A stretch of DNA of 64,000 nt from Erythrocercus mccallii. Its lineage: Eukaryota; Chordata; Aves; Passeriformes; Dicruridae. Of this stretch, positions 1-10,968 are shown one piece after another. Location: positions 426,701 to 490,700 of the forward strand of contig VZRG01000182.1 of assembly GCA_013397435.1 (NCBI GenBank), written 5' to 3'. Both the position numbers and the translations under genes were made by a program. Position 1 is the stretch's first letter; every line of letters starts with the position of its first letter. Under the pieces are notes generated by a model, which ran no database searches, was not told the DNA's origin, and was given only the letters and a program-made list of their open reading frames with translations.

Positions 1-3000
1 TTGACCAGTCAAAGCAAAGCAGATTGGCCCATGTAAATCTCTTGGGTGTTTACAAGTCCAGCTGATGCACGATGGATGCCAAATGTCTATTAACACTGGA
101 CTTTGTGAATATTTTAGCATTTGCCTGATGTTCCAACCCGCCCTCCCAAAAAAACCCCAGACACATGAAGCAAACAAAGCTGATGCACTTTGGCCTCCCT
201 TCACTTTTGTGGATAATGGTTCGTTTTGCTGGAAAGGTTTTATCTTAGTTTACTCTCTTAGCAGAAAACAGATATTTCAGCTGATGCTTTCCCTGCTTAT
301 TGAAAACAACTGTGCTGAGTTTGGGCAGAAAGTCAGAGTTTAACTCCCTGGTGGTGTTTCACAGCTCCTTGCCTGCAGTTGTGGCTCTGTGTGTGATGCC
401 TTGGGAAGGCTGACCTGGAACAGAGACTGGACAGAGCTAGAGAGCCCCAGAGCTACCACCAAAACAATTAGAAAAAAATTAAAGCCTGATGAACCAGCTT
501 TGCATCTGTCTTGTCAATGGAAAAACTGAGGAATCCACATCAGTGATTCTTAAAGTTTTCCAATTACTGGAAAATAAAATGGTCAAAAATACTTCAGTGA
601 AAAAAACCAAGCAAATTTCAGGTGACTAAAATGTGTTCAAACTTTGCGTTATTGTTTAAACTTTGCTTGCATAATGGAGTGCAATCTCTTTCACTGATGA
701 TAACAAGAGATGCTTTGAGACCAAAGTTGTAAATGCCACATTGCCAGAAGTACATGGCCCATAGCCATTTGACAGAAATGTTACTGGGAATGGCAGGATG
801 AAATAAGGAGTAGGATATGGAGCCTAAGAGAAGGACACAACGATAAATTTGTTTTGTTGAGTGAGCTGTGAATAATCTGCTAAGGGAAAAAGTGGAAGAG
901 TAATAGGATGCTGTCTGGTCAAAACTGGCATCAGTTTTGATCCCAAAATACTCTTTAAGGCAACTTCGGGATTGCAGTCAAAAACTTGGCAAGAAAATAT
1001 TAACTTTGTAAGACATAAAGGGGCGGTGCATGTACCTTACTGGGCAAATAAAACCGGAAGGAAACAAGCAATGGTGGGTCCTGGGCATCAGTGTTTAAAC
1101 AGCTTGAAGAATTTGGAGCAATTCATTCTGAGAGACACCAAATAACAAAGCGAAGGTACAAATACATGACTTGTAAACAATCCTGGAAGAAGAACACACA
1201 AGGAAACCATTTGCCTGCGTGTGTATGATGATTTGATATTTCGTCTCCTGACCACTACTGGAAACTGAGCTGTCAGCACTGACTGGTAAACCTTGTTCCT
1301 GGGTGTTAATGAGGAGCTCAGAGCCAAACATTTTATACATCACTTTAGGAATGTGTTTTCCCACATGAATTATTTTATGTTTGTGTAAAAGGGTTGATTT
1401 CATTAAATAAAAGTAGCACAGTTTCTTCCAAAATTCCCATGGGAATGCAGAACAAGGCATGATGTAGATCATCAAAGGTTTCTGAAATCAGATATCCTCC
1501 TTTACCATGTGTACAAGAAACCTTACAACAGACACTTAGGAAATCATAAGCCAGCTTAACCAATGTATAATTTAGCAGTTAGTGTTTCTACTTCTCCCCA
1601 AAATAGGAGGAACTATAGCTCCCTTTAGTTCAGTTTTTTATTATTATTATTTTTGTTATTATTAGCCTTACCTAAAACTATGCATCATGTACAGCAATGT
1701 CTAATCCAGATGAGTGAGATAAACCTGTTCATCTTTTCTCACTCTTTAATTGTGCATTGTTGAAGGATGGCTCAGGAAAGCTTCAACTACAGGAAAAGGT
1801 CTTTCCAAGTAGTTTGTTTTCCGTGGTGTTTAGTCATTGCTGAAACCACCCATAAGCTAGCCAGGAATTTTTATCTCTTCTTGGGAGGAAAGGAAAGGGA
1901 TAAAACCCTCTGTGTGTCACTGAATCCATCCTGTTCTCCTGCAGTGTGTGCAGGGAGTCTGCAGGTGAATGGCCTGTGCAGGGCATGAGGAGCATGGGAA
2001 CGTTAGGGATGGTGTGATCACTACTCCCCAAAAGTTAAACAAAAGAGAGTGCTCTGGCTGGAGCCTGCGGTCACCTACAGGGGAACAAAGGCAGGCTGTA
2101 ATTGCACCACGGAGCTGTGCTGATAAAGCTACCTTTCAAACACAGGCATGGATAGTTTTTTTCTCTACCACTGAAATCTCTGGAAAGCCCTAAATAATTG
2201 ACTGTTCAGGAGCCAGCAGCCGAAATAGAAGTTGGAAGTGCTGTTTGCACAGGTGGCTGACCTGCCGGGAGACTAAATGCTTACCCCCTTGCCCATATCA
2301 ATTATTCTGAGACTGTCTGTTTAATGTCTGCCAGTTTTGATAAAAACAAAATCCTTTTAGAAAATTGCTGATGCAATGTTTATTGTGTTATCTTTATGGG
2401 ATTGAATTTTTCTTTTCTTTTTTTTTTTTTCTCCTTTTCTTTCCTGTTTTCCTTTTTGCTATAGTGAGCAAAGGTACTGAGGGAGCTGCCAGGAGAGTAA
2501 GGTAACAAATTAATTAAACTACCACCCCAAATTTTCCAGGAGTATAAAAGTAAACACTGTGAGAGACGCTGTGGGGATCTAGGTTGGTTTACTTTAAAAG
2601 TGTGGGTATGGGCTTCTGTACAAACAATGAAATTCAACCATTCCTCCTTGCAGTTACCAAGGGACTTACCTGTCTCTTGGAAAAGCCTGACTAAGATGAA
2701 ATTTTGCCTTTTGGTCCAGACACTGCAGCAGGTCTCGTACCACACACCAAGATTTGCTTAAATGAAAGCTGTACCTTTTATTAGCTTTTCCCTGTGCAAA
2801 GCAATAACTGGGATAAATCCTGTGAGATTCTCCCAGATAAGCAGATGGCGAGATCAGAGCAGTCCTGAAAACAAGGCAATGCCTCATCTTTCCATGGAGA
2901 TCTATCCAAGCTGCAGATGGAAAGTCCACCTCAGAGCAGATTGAGATTTTGGTGGCATCCCAGGCAGGTCACATTTTCTGCACTGGGTGTTTCTAACCAA

Positions 3001-5079
3001 GCCTTGGCTTGCAGAGACAAATATTTGTAAGAAAAGCAGATCTGCTTAAGAAAGAAAAACAAAAAGCAACAGTAAATTCCTAGATCTCCTATCCAAGGAG
3101 GAAAGCAATAAAAAAAAAAACCCAACCCAAAATCTAACTTGTGGCCTCAGTGCTAAAACTGCACAGAATTTTGGTCCTGATTCCTGATTGCAAAACACTT
3201 GGGTTGCCAATTCCGTGCAATTCGGAGCAGCAATAGTGAAGCAAGCAAATGCCACCCACCAAGTGTTTGGGCTCAGCAGCAGCTCTGCTCCTTCTTCTTG
3301 TTACCTCAGTTAACCTAGACCTGTTCCCTACCCAAACTGTTTGTTTAACCTAAAGAATAATAATGATCCAGTGCTGCCAATTTGTCATGTGGGAAATGTT
3401 ATTCAGTCCCTTTAAAAGAGCTCATGGGCCAAAGCACAGAAGAAAGTGTGAAAGCCAGCAGTGAGAAACAGGAAAGCTCCAGTAAAGGAGAAGCGGTGGC
3501 TGAAAACTGCTATAAAATCCATGAACATCTCAGAGGAGAAACCCAAGCTGCCATTTTAAGGTGTGTAAGTCTCAGCAGTTGTCTTAACCCTGCTCGGTGA
3601 GAGATTTTTGGATAAGGAGCCGCTTGCCCTGGGACATGGGCTGGTGATTAACTTTATTAACACCCTTTGCCTTTCTGCATCTCTGGCACTGGGTCCTGGG
3701 TGAGTGACCTCAAAACGAGGGGTGTCACAAGAGACAGCACTGCTTGTCAGGGCTCCTTTGTGCTGGAGCTTTCACTGCTGTCACTGCTGTGCACTGGATT
3801 CTCTTGCACATTACTCTGATCCCAAATGCCCGTTTGCTTGGCTATGCAGAGTTGGGATGGACAATGTGTATGAGTAGAGGGAATAGCTGGAAAATATAGG
3901 TGAAGAGCAGAGAAGCCCTGAGTAGTGAAAAACCCTCTTAAAAGTAGTTTGAGTGTGGCTGCTTCCCTCATACAATGAAGCTGAAGGAGTGGTATTGGAA
4001 GTGATAACCAGAAGATAACCAGAAATTCAGAGAACAACTATTTTTATTAATTCCAAATGACATTACTCAAACACAGTCACAGTGAAAAAATCTGGGAGCT
4101 GTGCTAATCCAGTTAATGTATTGATGGATTTTCTTCTCCATTCACAGGAAACTTGGAAGAGACACTACAAGTAAAGTAGACACTACAAATGCATAACACT
4201 TAGGAGTTCGAAGTAATTTCGTAGCCAGTTATTATTTCCTGATTTCTCAGATTCAGTGTTAATGAGAAGGTGATGAGCTACAGATTATTAAGAAGATCCT
4301 CAAACTTGCAGTCACATACCAATGGTTAAAGGAGGGTGTGTTGCTTCCACTGATGGCAGTTCTACATCCTGCCTAAATATGTGGTCTTGCTTTTAGACAG
4401 AAAGTATGAGGGAGTTCAAACGGTAAAGTTCCCACTGTAATATTTTGTTTAGAAGCCAAGTCCCTCTAGACAAGGACCCATCCTTGACAGGCTGTCATCA
4501 GGCTCCTGCAAGGTAGGCTTGAGAGCCCACCTACCAGTGACTAATATTTTCCTTTTTGGACAGGGCTCAGTGTGTGGTTTCCAGGTCAGACAAAGTGCAT
4601 CCCCCAAGGAGAAAGATCCGACTTATGGATTTCCTGTACTTTCCTATTGTCTAGCAGTGTCTGGGAGCTCATGTCAGTACTGTGCCTAGTTATCATCAAT
4701 CCACAAATTACATTCATTTAAAGGCCAAACAGCCTCTCTGAGAGCTCTGCTTGGTTCAGATTTCTGAAGCAAACATTCTCACTCGTCCATGATCATCTGG
4801 GTAGCGACAACATTTCTCTGTGCAGATCACATTTTAAAGTTCACCCTGTAATCAAATGAAATGAAAATAACTTCTTCCAATGTTTCTTTGAGTTAGTGGG
4901 TTTTATGCGACTCGGTGGCATCTGGTAATTTCTTATCATTATCATCCAATTGCTTTGTAAAAGAAAAGTACATTCAGCAAGTTGGCAAACTGACCGAGAG
5001 TTGAAAGAGAAGGACCCATTTTCCTTTCAAAATCCTCTCTCTTGGAATGTCCTAGGGGTAAGCAGGCGTTATCAATCCA
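1..5079. other. Unique non-coding stretch, no gene seen
   Basis: I see no gene here. The longest open frame is 126 codons (1095-1475, minus) and resembles nothing known to me. The stretch holds a short TTA-type microsatellite at 1635-1664, a T13 run near 2418-2430, and two A-run/C-run junctions near 148-158 and 3109-3123. No transposon remnant was recognised. It could be intergenic or intronic. Confidence 0.75.
1635..1664. repeat. Imperfect (TTA)n microsatellite
   Basis: A run of TTA/ATT triplets follows six T residues and is interrupted once by a TTTTTG segment. This is ordinary slippage-type repeat sequence. Confidence 0.8.
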
Positions 5080-5224
5080 CAACTGCACATCCCTGGAAGT
5101 GTTTAAGGCCAAACTGGATGGAGCTCTGAACAACCTGGTCCAGCAGAAGGTGTCCCTGCCTTAGGAACTAGGTGATCTTTAAGGTCCCTTTCAACCCAGG
5201 GCATTCTGTGGTTCTGTGATGATC
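5080..5224 (+). mobile_element. CR1 LINE 3' fragment
   Basis: This is the 3' tail of an avian CR1 retrotransposon in sense orientation. It contains the typical order: CATCCCTGGAAGTG, then AAGGCCAAACTGGATGGAGCT, a GGTGTCCCTGCC block, GAACTAGGTGATCTTTAAGGT, CCCTTTCAACCCAGG, and a terminal ATTCTGTGGTTCTGTGATGAT repeat. Only about 145 bp of the several-kilobase element remains, so the copy is heavily 5'-truncated, as most CR1 copies are. The CCATGGCAGGGGG part of the usual block has been lost, which suggests an older copy. It has no coding capacity. Confidence 0.9.
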
Positions 5225-6660
5225 TGAGATGTATTATGAAGAAAATTGGCTCCTCAGTCTTGGAGGCCTGAGACGAAGAGCCAAAAGGAGAATCTCAGTT
5301 CCAGTTATGCTTGTGGACACAGATGCTTTAATTCAAACTGAGAGAAACATGCATGGCCTCAGGCAATCTAAGAATACTGTGAAATCACAATCAATTGACT
5401 TAATTTCTTGATGTTCCAACTGGATATATGCACAAACATTGCCAGTGCTTGTTGTGTGCTTGATGTAAGTGATTCTGGAGAATGAAACTGAAAAAGAGCA
5501 GAGTCGTCCTTGTGAGTTTGTCCTTCAGTTTCTAAGCATACACACACAGTACAAAATACTGAGGGGAAAAAAATCACTGCATATAGATGTGTTATATACA
5601 GTACAATCAGGGTTTAAGGCAGACGTAGCGGGGTGACAATGTCACTATGACAAATTGCAGGGTCACTTGATAAACTGAGCCCACCTCTGTTAAAGGGCAT
5701 CCCACCTTTGACCTCTTCACCTACAAAATATTTGTGCACCAGGATGCTTCTCAGGGCACTCAGAGAGTTTCTGTCTAAAAACAGCTGCCTTGGAATAATA
5801 ACCAAAACACATGCATTGCCCCCTCCCACACAAGGTATTTATTTAAGATAAATGTATTGCTCCAGATTGGAGTCTGCTGCAACAGTTGGCGCTGGGTTTA
5901 TTACAGGTTTCTGATCCAACAAGCCATTGCTTTCAATGCTAGGAATGTGTTACATCCTGACCTGGTTCTCATCCACATAGTTTGGGTCTTTCCATGATCG
6001 TCCTTTGCAATCTCAGCCATTGTTCTGATGGTCCGTGCTCCTAATTACTAAGTACTGCTTGGAAAGGAGACTTGCTCACGTCAGCTCTGCGTGTTTTCCT
6101 GAACTCTCTTCATATGGTTTTTGTGGTGCAGGACTTCACAAAAGAAGGATGGAGAGCAGGAGCCTATAAAATGTATTTTGAGTTCTCTAAGGAACATCCA
6201 AAATAAGGGTTCTATAAAATAAGTGCCATTTACAGAAGGCAGAGTGATCTCATTTGCTTTCAGTTTTACTGGCAGTTGTTTTAGCCAGTTTGTACAAACT
6301 CTTTGTGGATATCTACTCTTCAGAGTAACTTCACAGATTCTACCAAGAAGTATTTTTAAGTTGTTCTCCCATTCCATGATGCATAAAATACCCATTCCAG
6401 GGTTATTTTGAGACAACAGAAACTCTTACTGGAAAGCTTTTCAAAAATCTGGCTATTCAAAAATATGGGGTTCAGTTGAAGATCACAGTAAATATTTTTA
6501 CCCAGAAGATTCACAGAATCACAAAATTCACTGCAAGGAATACAAAACTAGAGCTGTTTGGTCTTTTCATCTCTCATATCCTTATACTCTCCCCCATTAT
6601 TTCCAGCAGTCAGAGATACCCATCTCCAATGGTGTAATAATTAACAGTTCTAAAGGCAAG
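5225..6660. other. Unique non-coding stretch
   Basis: No gene is seen; the longest open frame is 111 codons (6081-6416, minus) and unrecognised. Around 6508-6530 there is a short TTCACAGAATCACAAAATTC string that could be the last few bases of a minus-strand CR1 tail, but it is too short to call. Confidence 0.7.
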
Positions 6661-6763
6661 ATGGATGGAGGGATGGATGGATGGATGGATGGATGGATGG
6701 ATGGGTGGATGGGTGGATGGATGGATGGATGGATGGATGGATGGATGGATGGATGGAAGGAAG
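6661..6763. repeat. (GGAT)n tetranucleotide microsatellite
   Basis: About 25 tandem GGAT units with a few substitutions: one GGAG near the start and two GGGT variants at about 6704-6716. It ends in GGAAGGAAG. The long pure block after the GGGT variants suggests the array is length-variable. Open frames read through it (WMDG repeats) are translation artefacts. Confidence 0.97.
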
Positions 6764-7995
6764 ATGTGTTTGTTCTTCCTGAAGCTGTCTGGTGGTCAGT
6801 GTCCTAATTGTTTCTTAATTAGAATGGATGAGTTGTGGAAGTCGAATTTTCATCTTTGAAAGGACCATCAGGGAGCTGTCTGCACTGTTAGTGTATCAAA
6901 AATAAGCATTTATCGTGTAGTTTTCTCCTTTTTTTATTTATACTCACACATGTATGAGTATTTCTTCCAGTTTTGGGTTGTGTATCAAGCTCTCTCTAAA
7001 TAGAGTGTAACTGGGACCTGATCTGCCAGAGATTAAAGTACAACACGTTTACCTTCAGCTTTTAAATCTTTGTATCAAAGACAGTTTTTACTTGCAATAT
7101 GCTTTAATGTAAGGGATGTCAGATGGGACTGGACACACAGTGACCTATCCACCTTTCCACATTTTTCAATGGCAAGAAGTGAGCTTCTTTCAGGCCTCCT
7201 CACACAGCTTGGTGTTAGCCCTTTACGAGCCTGTCACAAAGATGAAGGTTTGATTTTTTGGAATTCACAGAAATACCATTTTAAAATGAAATTTGCTCAA
7301 CGTGCCCTGCACACAGGCAGCAGTTGCAGACACTAATAAAGAAATATAAGTGAAATTCATGATATCTATGACTAAAATCCAAGGCCAGTCATAATACTGA
7401 ATGATATTTTATAATGCCCTTTATAATTTAGGCATTTATTTCACACTGCATCTATTAGATGAAATTACCTGGGGCAGGCAGGAGGACCTTAGAAACCTTT
7501 CTTACAACCTGAACCTCTACTCCTCTGCTACTGAACTAGATGCAGAGGCATTTTCTCTCACTGGTGTGCACATTTAGCATAGCCAAGACCCTTCCTGCTG
7601 GGCCTTAGCCCCTGCAAAGTCTTCACGGGGTAGGTATTGGAGCAACACTTCTGTGAAGATCTCTTCTTGTACAGCACATTGACTCTGCTGTCTGAGGTTG
7701 TTTGTAGCACCAGGAACGTAATTAAGGACTGATTTTCAAGACAAGACCTGTCATGGCAGTTGTGGAGCGTTATCTTTCATCCTGACAGAAATACATAAAC
7801 AGTGAGTGTCGCTTCCCTTCAGCATCCATTAGGTTAACGTTGTTTTCACAGGCATGGAGAAAATTAATCAGCCGCCTACTCATTTGTGCATTCCCTAATT
7901 GCACACACAGCTGAAGCAGCAATTGCACAGAACTGAGTTCCTGGAGCATTTTGAGAAGCCTTCCTAATGAGCAGTTCTGATGCTGATCACATAAC
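6764..7995. other. Unique non-coding stretch; right part motif-rich
   Basis: No gene is seen. The right part (about 7840-7990) lies next to the CpG-rich block at 8.0 kb. It holds two AATTGCAC motifs (7897-7904 and 7921-7928), an ATTTGTGCATT just upstream and an AATTAATCA string. This looks like conserved regulatory DNA but cannot be shown without an alignment. Confidence 0.65.
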
Positions 7996-8325
7996 GAGCA
8001 TGAAGACAGAAGTGTGACCGTGACGCTTGTGCAAACCCGCTTGGCTCGGCTCCTCTTTAATTAACGCCTGGAAAGCCGGGCTTGCCAAATTGCGGGGGCT
8101 GCCTGCGAAGAGGCAGCTCGATTGAGGTCAGCATCCAGTCGTGTGTGCCGCGGAGCACTCGCTGCTGCTTGAGCCCTACTGGAAGCTTGCAAGCCTGCGA
8201 GTTTTCCCCATCCATGAACAAAAGTGCCTTGTCAGGCAGCTGAGGGACACGAAAGCGGTGTGAGGGAGGCAGAGAGTTTCTCATCTCTACCATCCTTCCA
8301 GGAAAATGGTACCTTTTAACTCGCT
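7996..8325. promoter_or_regulatory. CpG-retaining block, candidate regulatory element
   Basis: I count about 18 CpG dinucleotides in roughly 330 bp, several times the density of the flanking DNA, and the local GC content is visibly higher. The block includes TTTAATTAACGCC, GCCGCGGAGC and GCTCGGCTCC. Retained CpGs imply low germline methylation, as at promoters, enhancers or small CpG islands. No TATA box, coding exon or transcript evidence is visible, so promoter and distal enhancer cannot be told apart. It may also be a chance GC-rich patch. Confidence 0.35.
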
Positions 8326-10941
8326 GAGAGTCACAGCCTTTCTTCCCTGATGTTATGTCAGCCGGGGCCCTTTTGATATCTCAGCAAATAAAAATGATTT
8401 AGTGCTGTTTCCCCATACATTACCAGAACTGAGGATATCAACCCTACGCTGTGTGGAACTTGCTTTCTGCTGTGCACAAAACACAGAAAACAACTTAAAT
8501 TGTACATAACATGAAGCCTATAGGGTAAAATCCTTTCGATATACACATGTGCTATTTATAACTTCTAAATGTATTTTCTGGCAGAAAGTTTAAGGAAAGC
8601 CTGTGCAACATCCCCAAATTGCTTACACTACAACACTGTTTTTAGAAAAGAGTCTGAGGAAGAAAAAGGGGGCGGTCTTCAGTTTTTATCCTTTAAGGAG
8701 GTCATGGCCAGTTGAGGAATAAGGAGTGAAATGAAAAGACATGGAATGAGATGTTTTCTGAAGCCTCACTTTTTACAGTTCTTTTGACATGTCTTCTTGA
8801 GAGACTTTGAAGGACTTCAGAGCTGTCACATGATTTGTGGATGCCAAAAACAATCAGAAAGCCTTGGGAATAAAACCTTGGAACAATGTTTTTATTCTCC
8901 AGTGTGGTATGGTTGATGCAGAATAATTAATGCTTGTAAGATTCCTGAAGATCAAGGTACACATTATGGGCCATATTTAAAAAGTAGGTTTCTTTTACTT
9001 TATTTCACAGAGAATGATATGAGTAACTCACCAAGTTTAAGTGATAAAGCAAGTTAAAGTGCTGGGAAACACAGAATAGCCAGGCTGTTGATACAAGAAA
9101 TCAGTGAAAAAAACTATGTAAAATAATTTTTTTCTCTAAACTGAAGGAAATTGTACAAGAAATTAAGTCTGGAAACGTCTGAATATGTCTTCATGTATTG
9201 TTTTACTTGCAGGCCTGCAGGCTCGAATACCAAGAATAATGGGAAAAGCTCTGAAGTTTCTGTAACTAGAAGCTTTCGAAAAGTGCTTTGGAAATCAAAC
9301 TAAATTAAACAGTTTCAGAGAAACAAGAGTTGGCCTCATCTAAGAGGCCAGATATCTCTTAGAAGATATTTTGTAAGAATCTAGAATAGCTGGTTAGATA
9401 AAGAACTTTGGAGATCTTGCAAAAGTCTGGAGAATTTGAGGAATGGCCTGTTGGGTTTGAGAGCTCAGTTGGTAGAGATGGTGGGTGATGTTTAGTTTGC
9501 AAAAGTAAACAGATGGGAGGAAGCAATAATCAGCTTGGAATGGGTTGGAGAGAAAAGGAAGAACTGCTGGGTTAGTGGTCACAAACCACTGGGACCAAGA
9601 CTCACTCCCTGGCAGGTTCCAGCTCCAATGTTCAGCTTGTTGGCCCCTTCTTTTTTGCAAGGTTTCTGTTATTGTGATTTGCAAATGGAAACCAGCCAGA
9701 CTCAAGGTGTTCTGAACAAAAGCTTCATAATCTTGGCACTTTGACTTGGCACTTCTCTGTTACTTTGACACAGGGAGGGACCAGCACGAGATACTCTTTT
9801 AGAAAGTGAGCTGTATTTTAAATCCTGTTTTACAGCCAGTCTTCCTTCTCTGTTTAGCCAAGGAAAAGTTCTTTCTTGACCAAGTAATGTTTCACAAAAG
9901 AAGTTATGGAACAGCAGAGAGCTGCTTTCGTGGGTCTGTGCTTTATCCACCCCCTCCCAGCACACTGCACAAAGCTCTGGCACCTCATGGAGGTGGAAGG
10001 GGACAGTGGGGCAGGGAGTGGCAAACTAAAGGGAAACGGAGCCTCGAAAGCTGCGCAAGTTTGGCAGCATTTTGAAAGCCTTGGTGTTGGGCAGCCGCAC
10101 TGTCTGTAAGACCTTGCCTGCTTAAATTAACCAGGAATTTATGACAGAGCAAGAAGCAAGCTACTATAGGAGACACTTTGTCAGAAAGACTCCATCCTTT
10201 TATGAAAAATATTTTTGTGTGAGCATAGTTTATTAAACTTCACATGATCTTACAACTGTGATCTTAAAGTAAAAGATTTTCCCCTTTTTGCTCCTTATAA
10301 ATATATTTTGACCCTTTTTTTTTTTTTTTTGTGCTTCCCTTTAAGGGACAAATGAGTTCATGAACTTTATCGATAAACAACATTGCTCCTATCTGGACTT
10401 TTGTTTTCCTTTCAAGAGTTTTTGCTGAGACATCTGTAGTTAAATCTTCATTATTTTGGACATATACTTTTCGAACTATTCCCTTCTCCTAGCTCCTAAT
10501 ATGGCAAAGCCATTCCTACTCACTCATGGTCATAAACATTTGCATAAAGTGAGTTGTGTACTTGAACTGGGGCCTCCAACATATCCTGTTTGATATAGCA
10601 GACCTCATAAAAACAAAGACAAGACAGATGCAATTTGTGCCTGTCTGGAAGTGAAGTGCTTCTCTGCTTCACTCACATAAGCATCACAGTCTGGCAGAGA
10701 GCAGAACATCTGGGCACGGCCTGCTTTTCAACCAGCCCTGACAGAAGAGCAACCCTTTTATAATGCAATTAAGTAGTAAATGTGTGAAAACCATAACTGT
10801 AAAATACAAATAGTTTCTGAACAGTCCAAAGCATTTTTAGCTTTGGTTGTTGATATGAAGTGCTGTATGCAGATTCTGAAAGTTCTTGGTCTGTAGTGCA
10901 AACTCTGCCAAAGTTAAAATGTGAAGAATGACCTGAGATAA
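8326..10941. other. Unique non-coding stretch
   Basis: No gene or transposon is recognised. The longest open frame is 103 codons (9394-9705, minus), and its predicted protein is unfamiliar. A T16 run sits at about 10315-10330. Confidence 0.7.
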
Positions 10942-10968
10942 TTTTATTATTATTATTATTATTATTAA
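10942..10968. repeat. (TTA)n microsatellite
   Basis: About nine perfect TTA/ATT triplets in a row. On the minus strand it gives open frames with runs of Asn or Ile, which are artefacts. Confidence 0.95.

Noticed and set aside
1172..1195. TGTAAACAATCCTGGAAG resembling a miR-30 mature sequence
   Set aside because: The similarity is partial, with an inserted base and a changed centre, and no complementary arm forming a hairpin was found nearby.
6508..6535. TTCACAGAATCACAAAATTC as a minus-strand CR1 end
   Set aside because: Too short, and the following bases do not resemble CR1.
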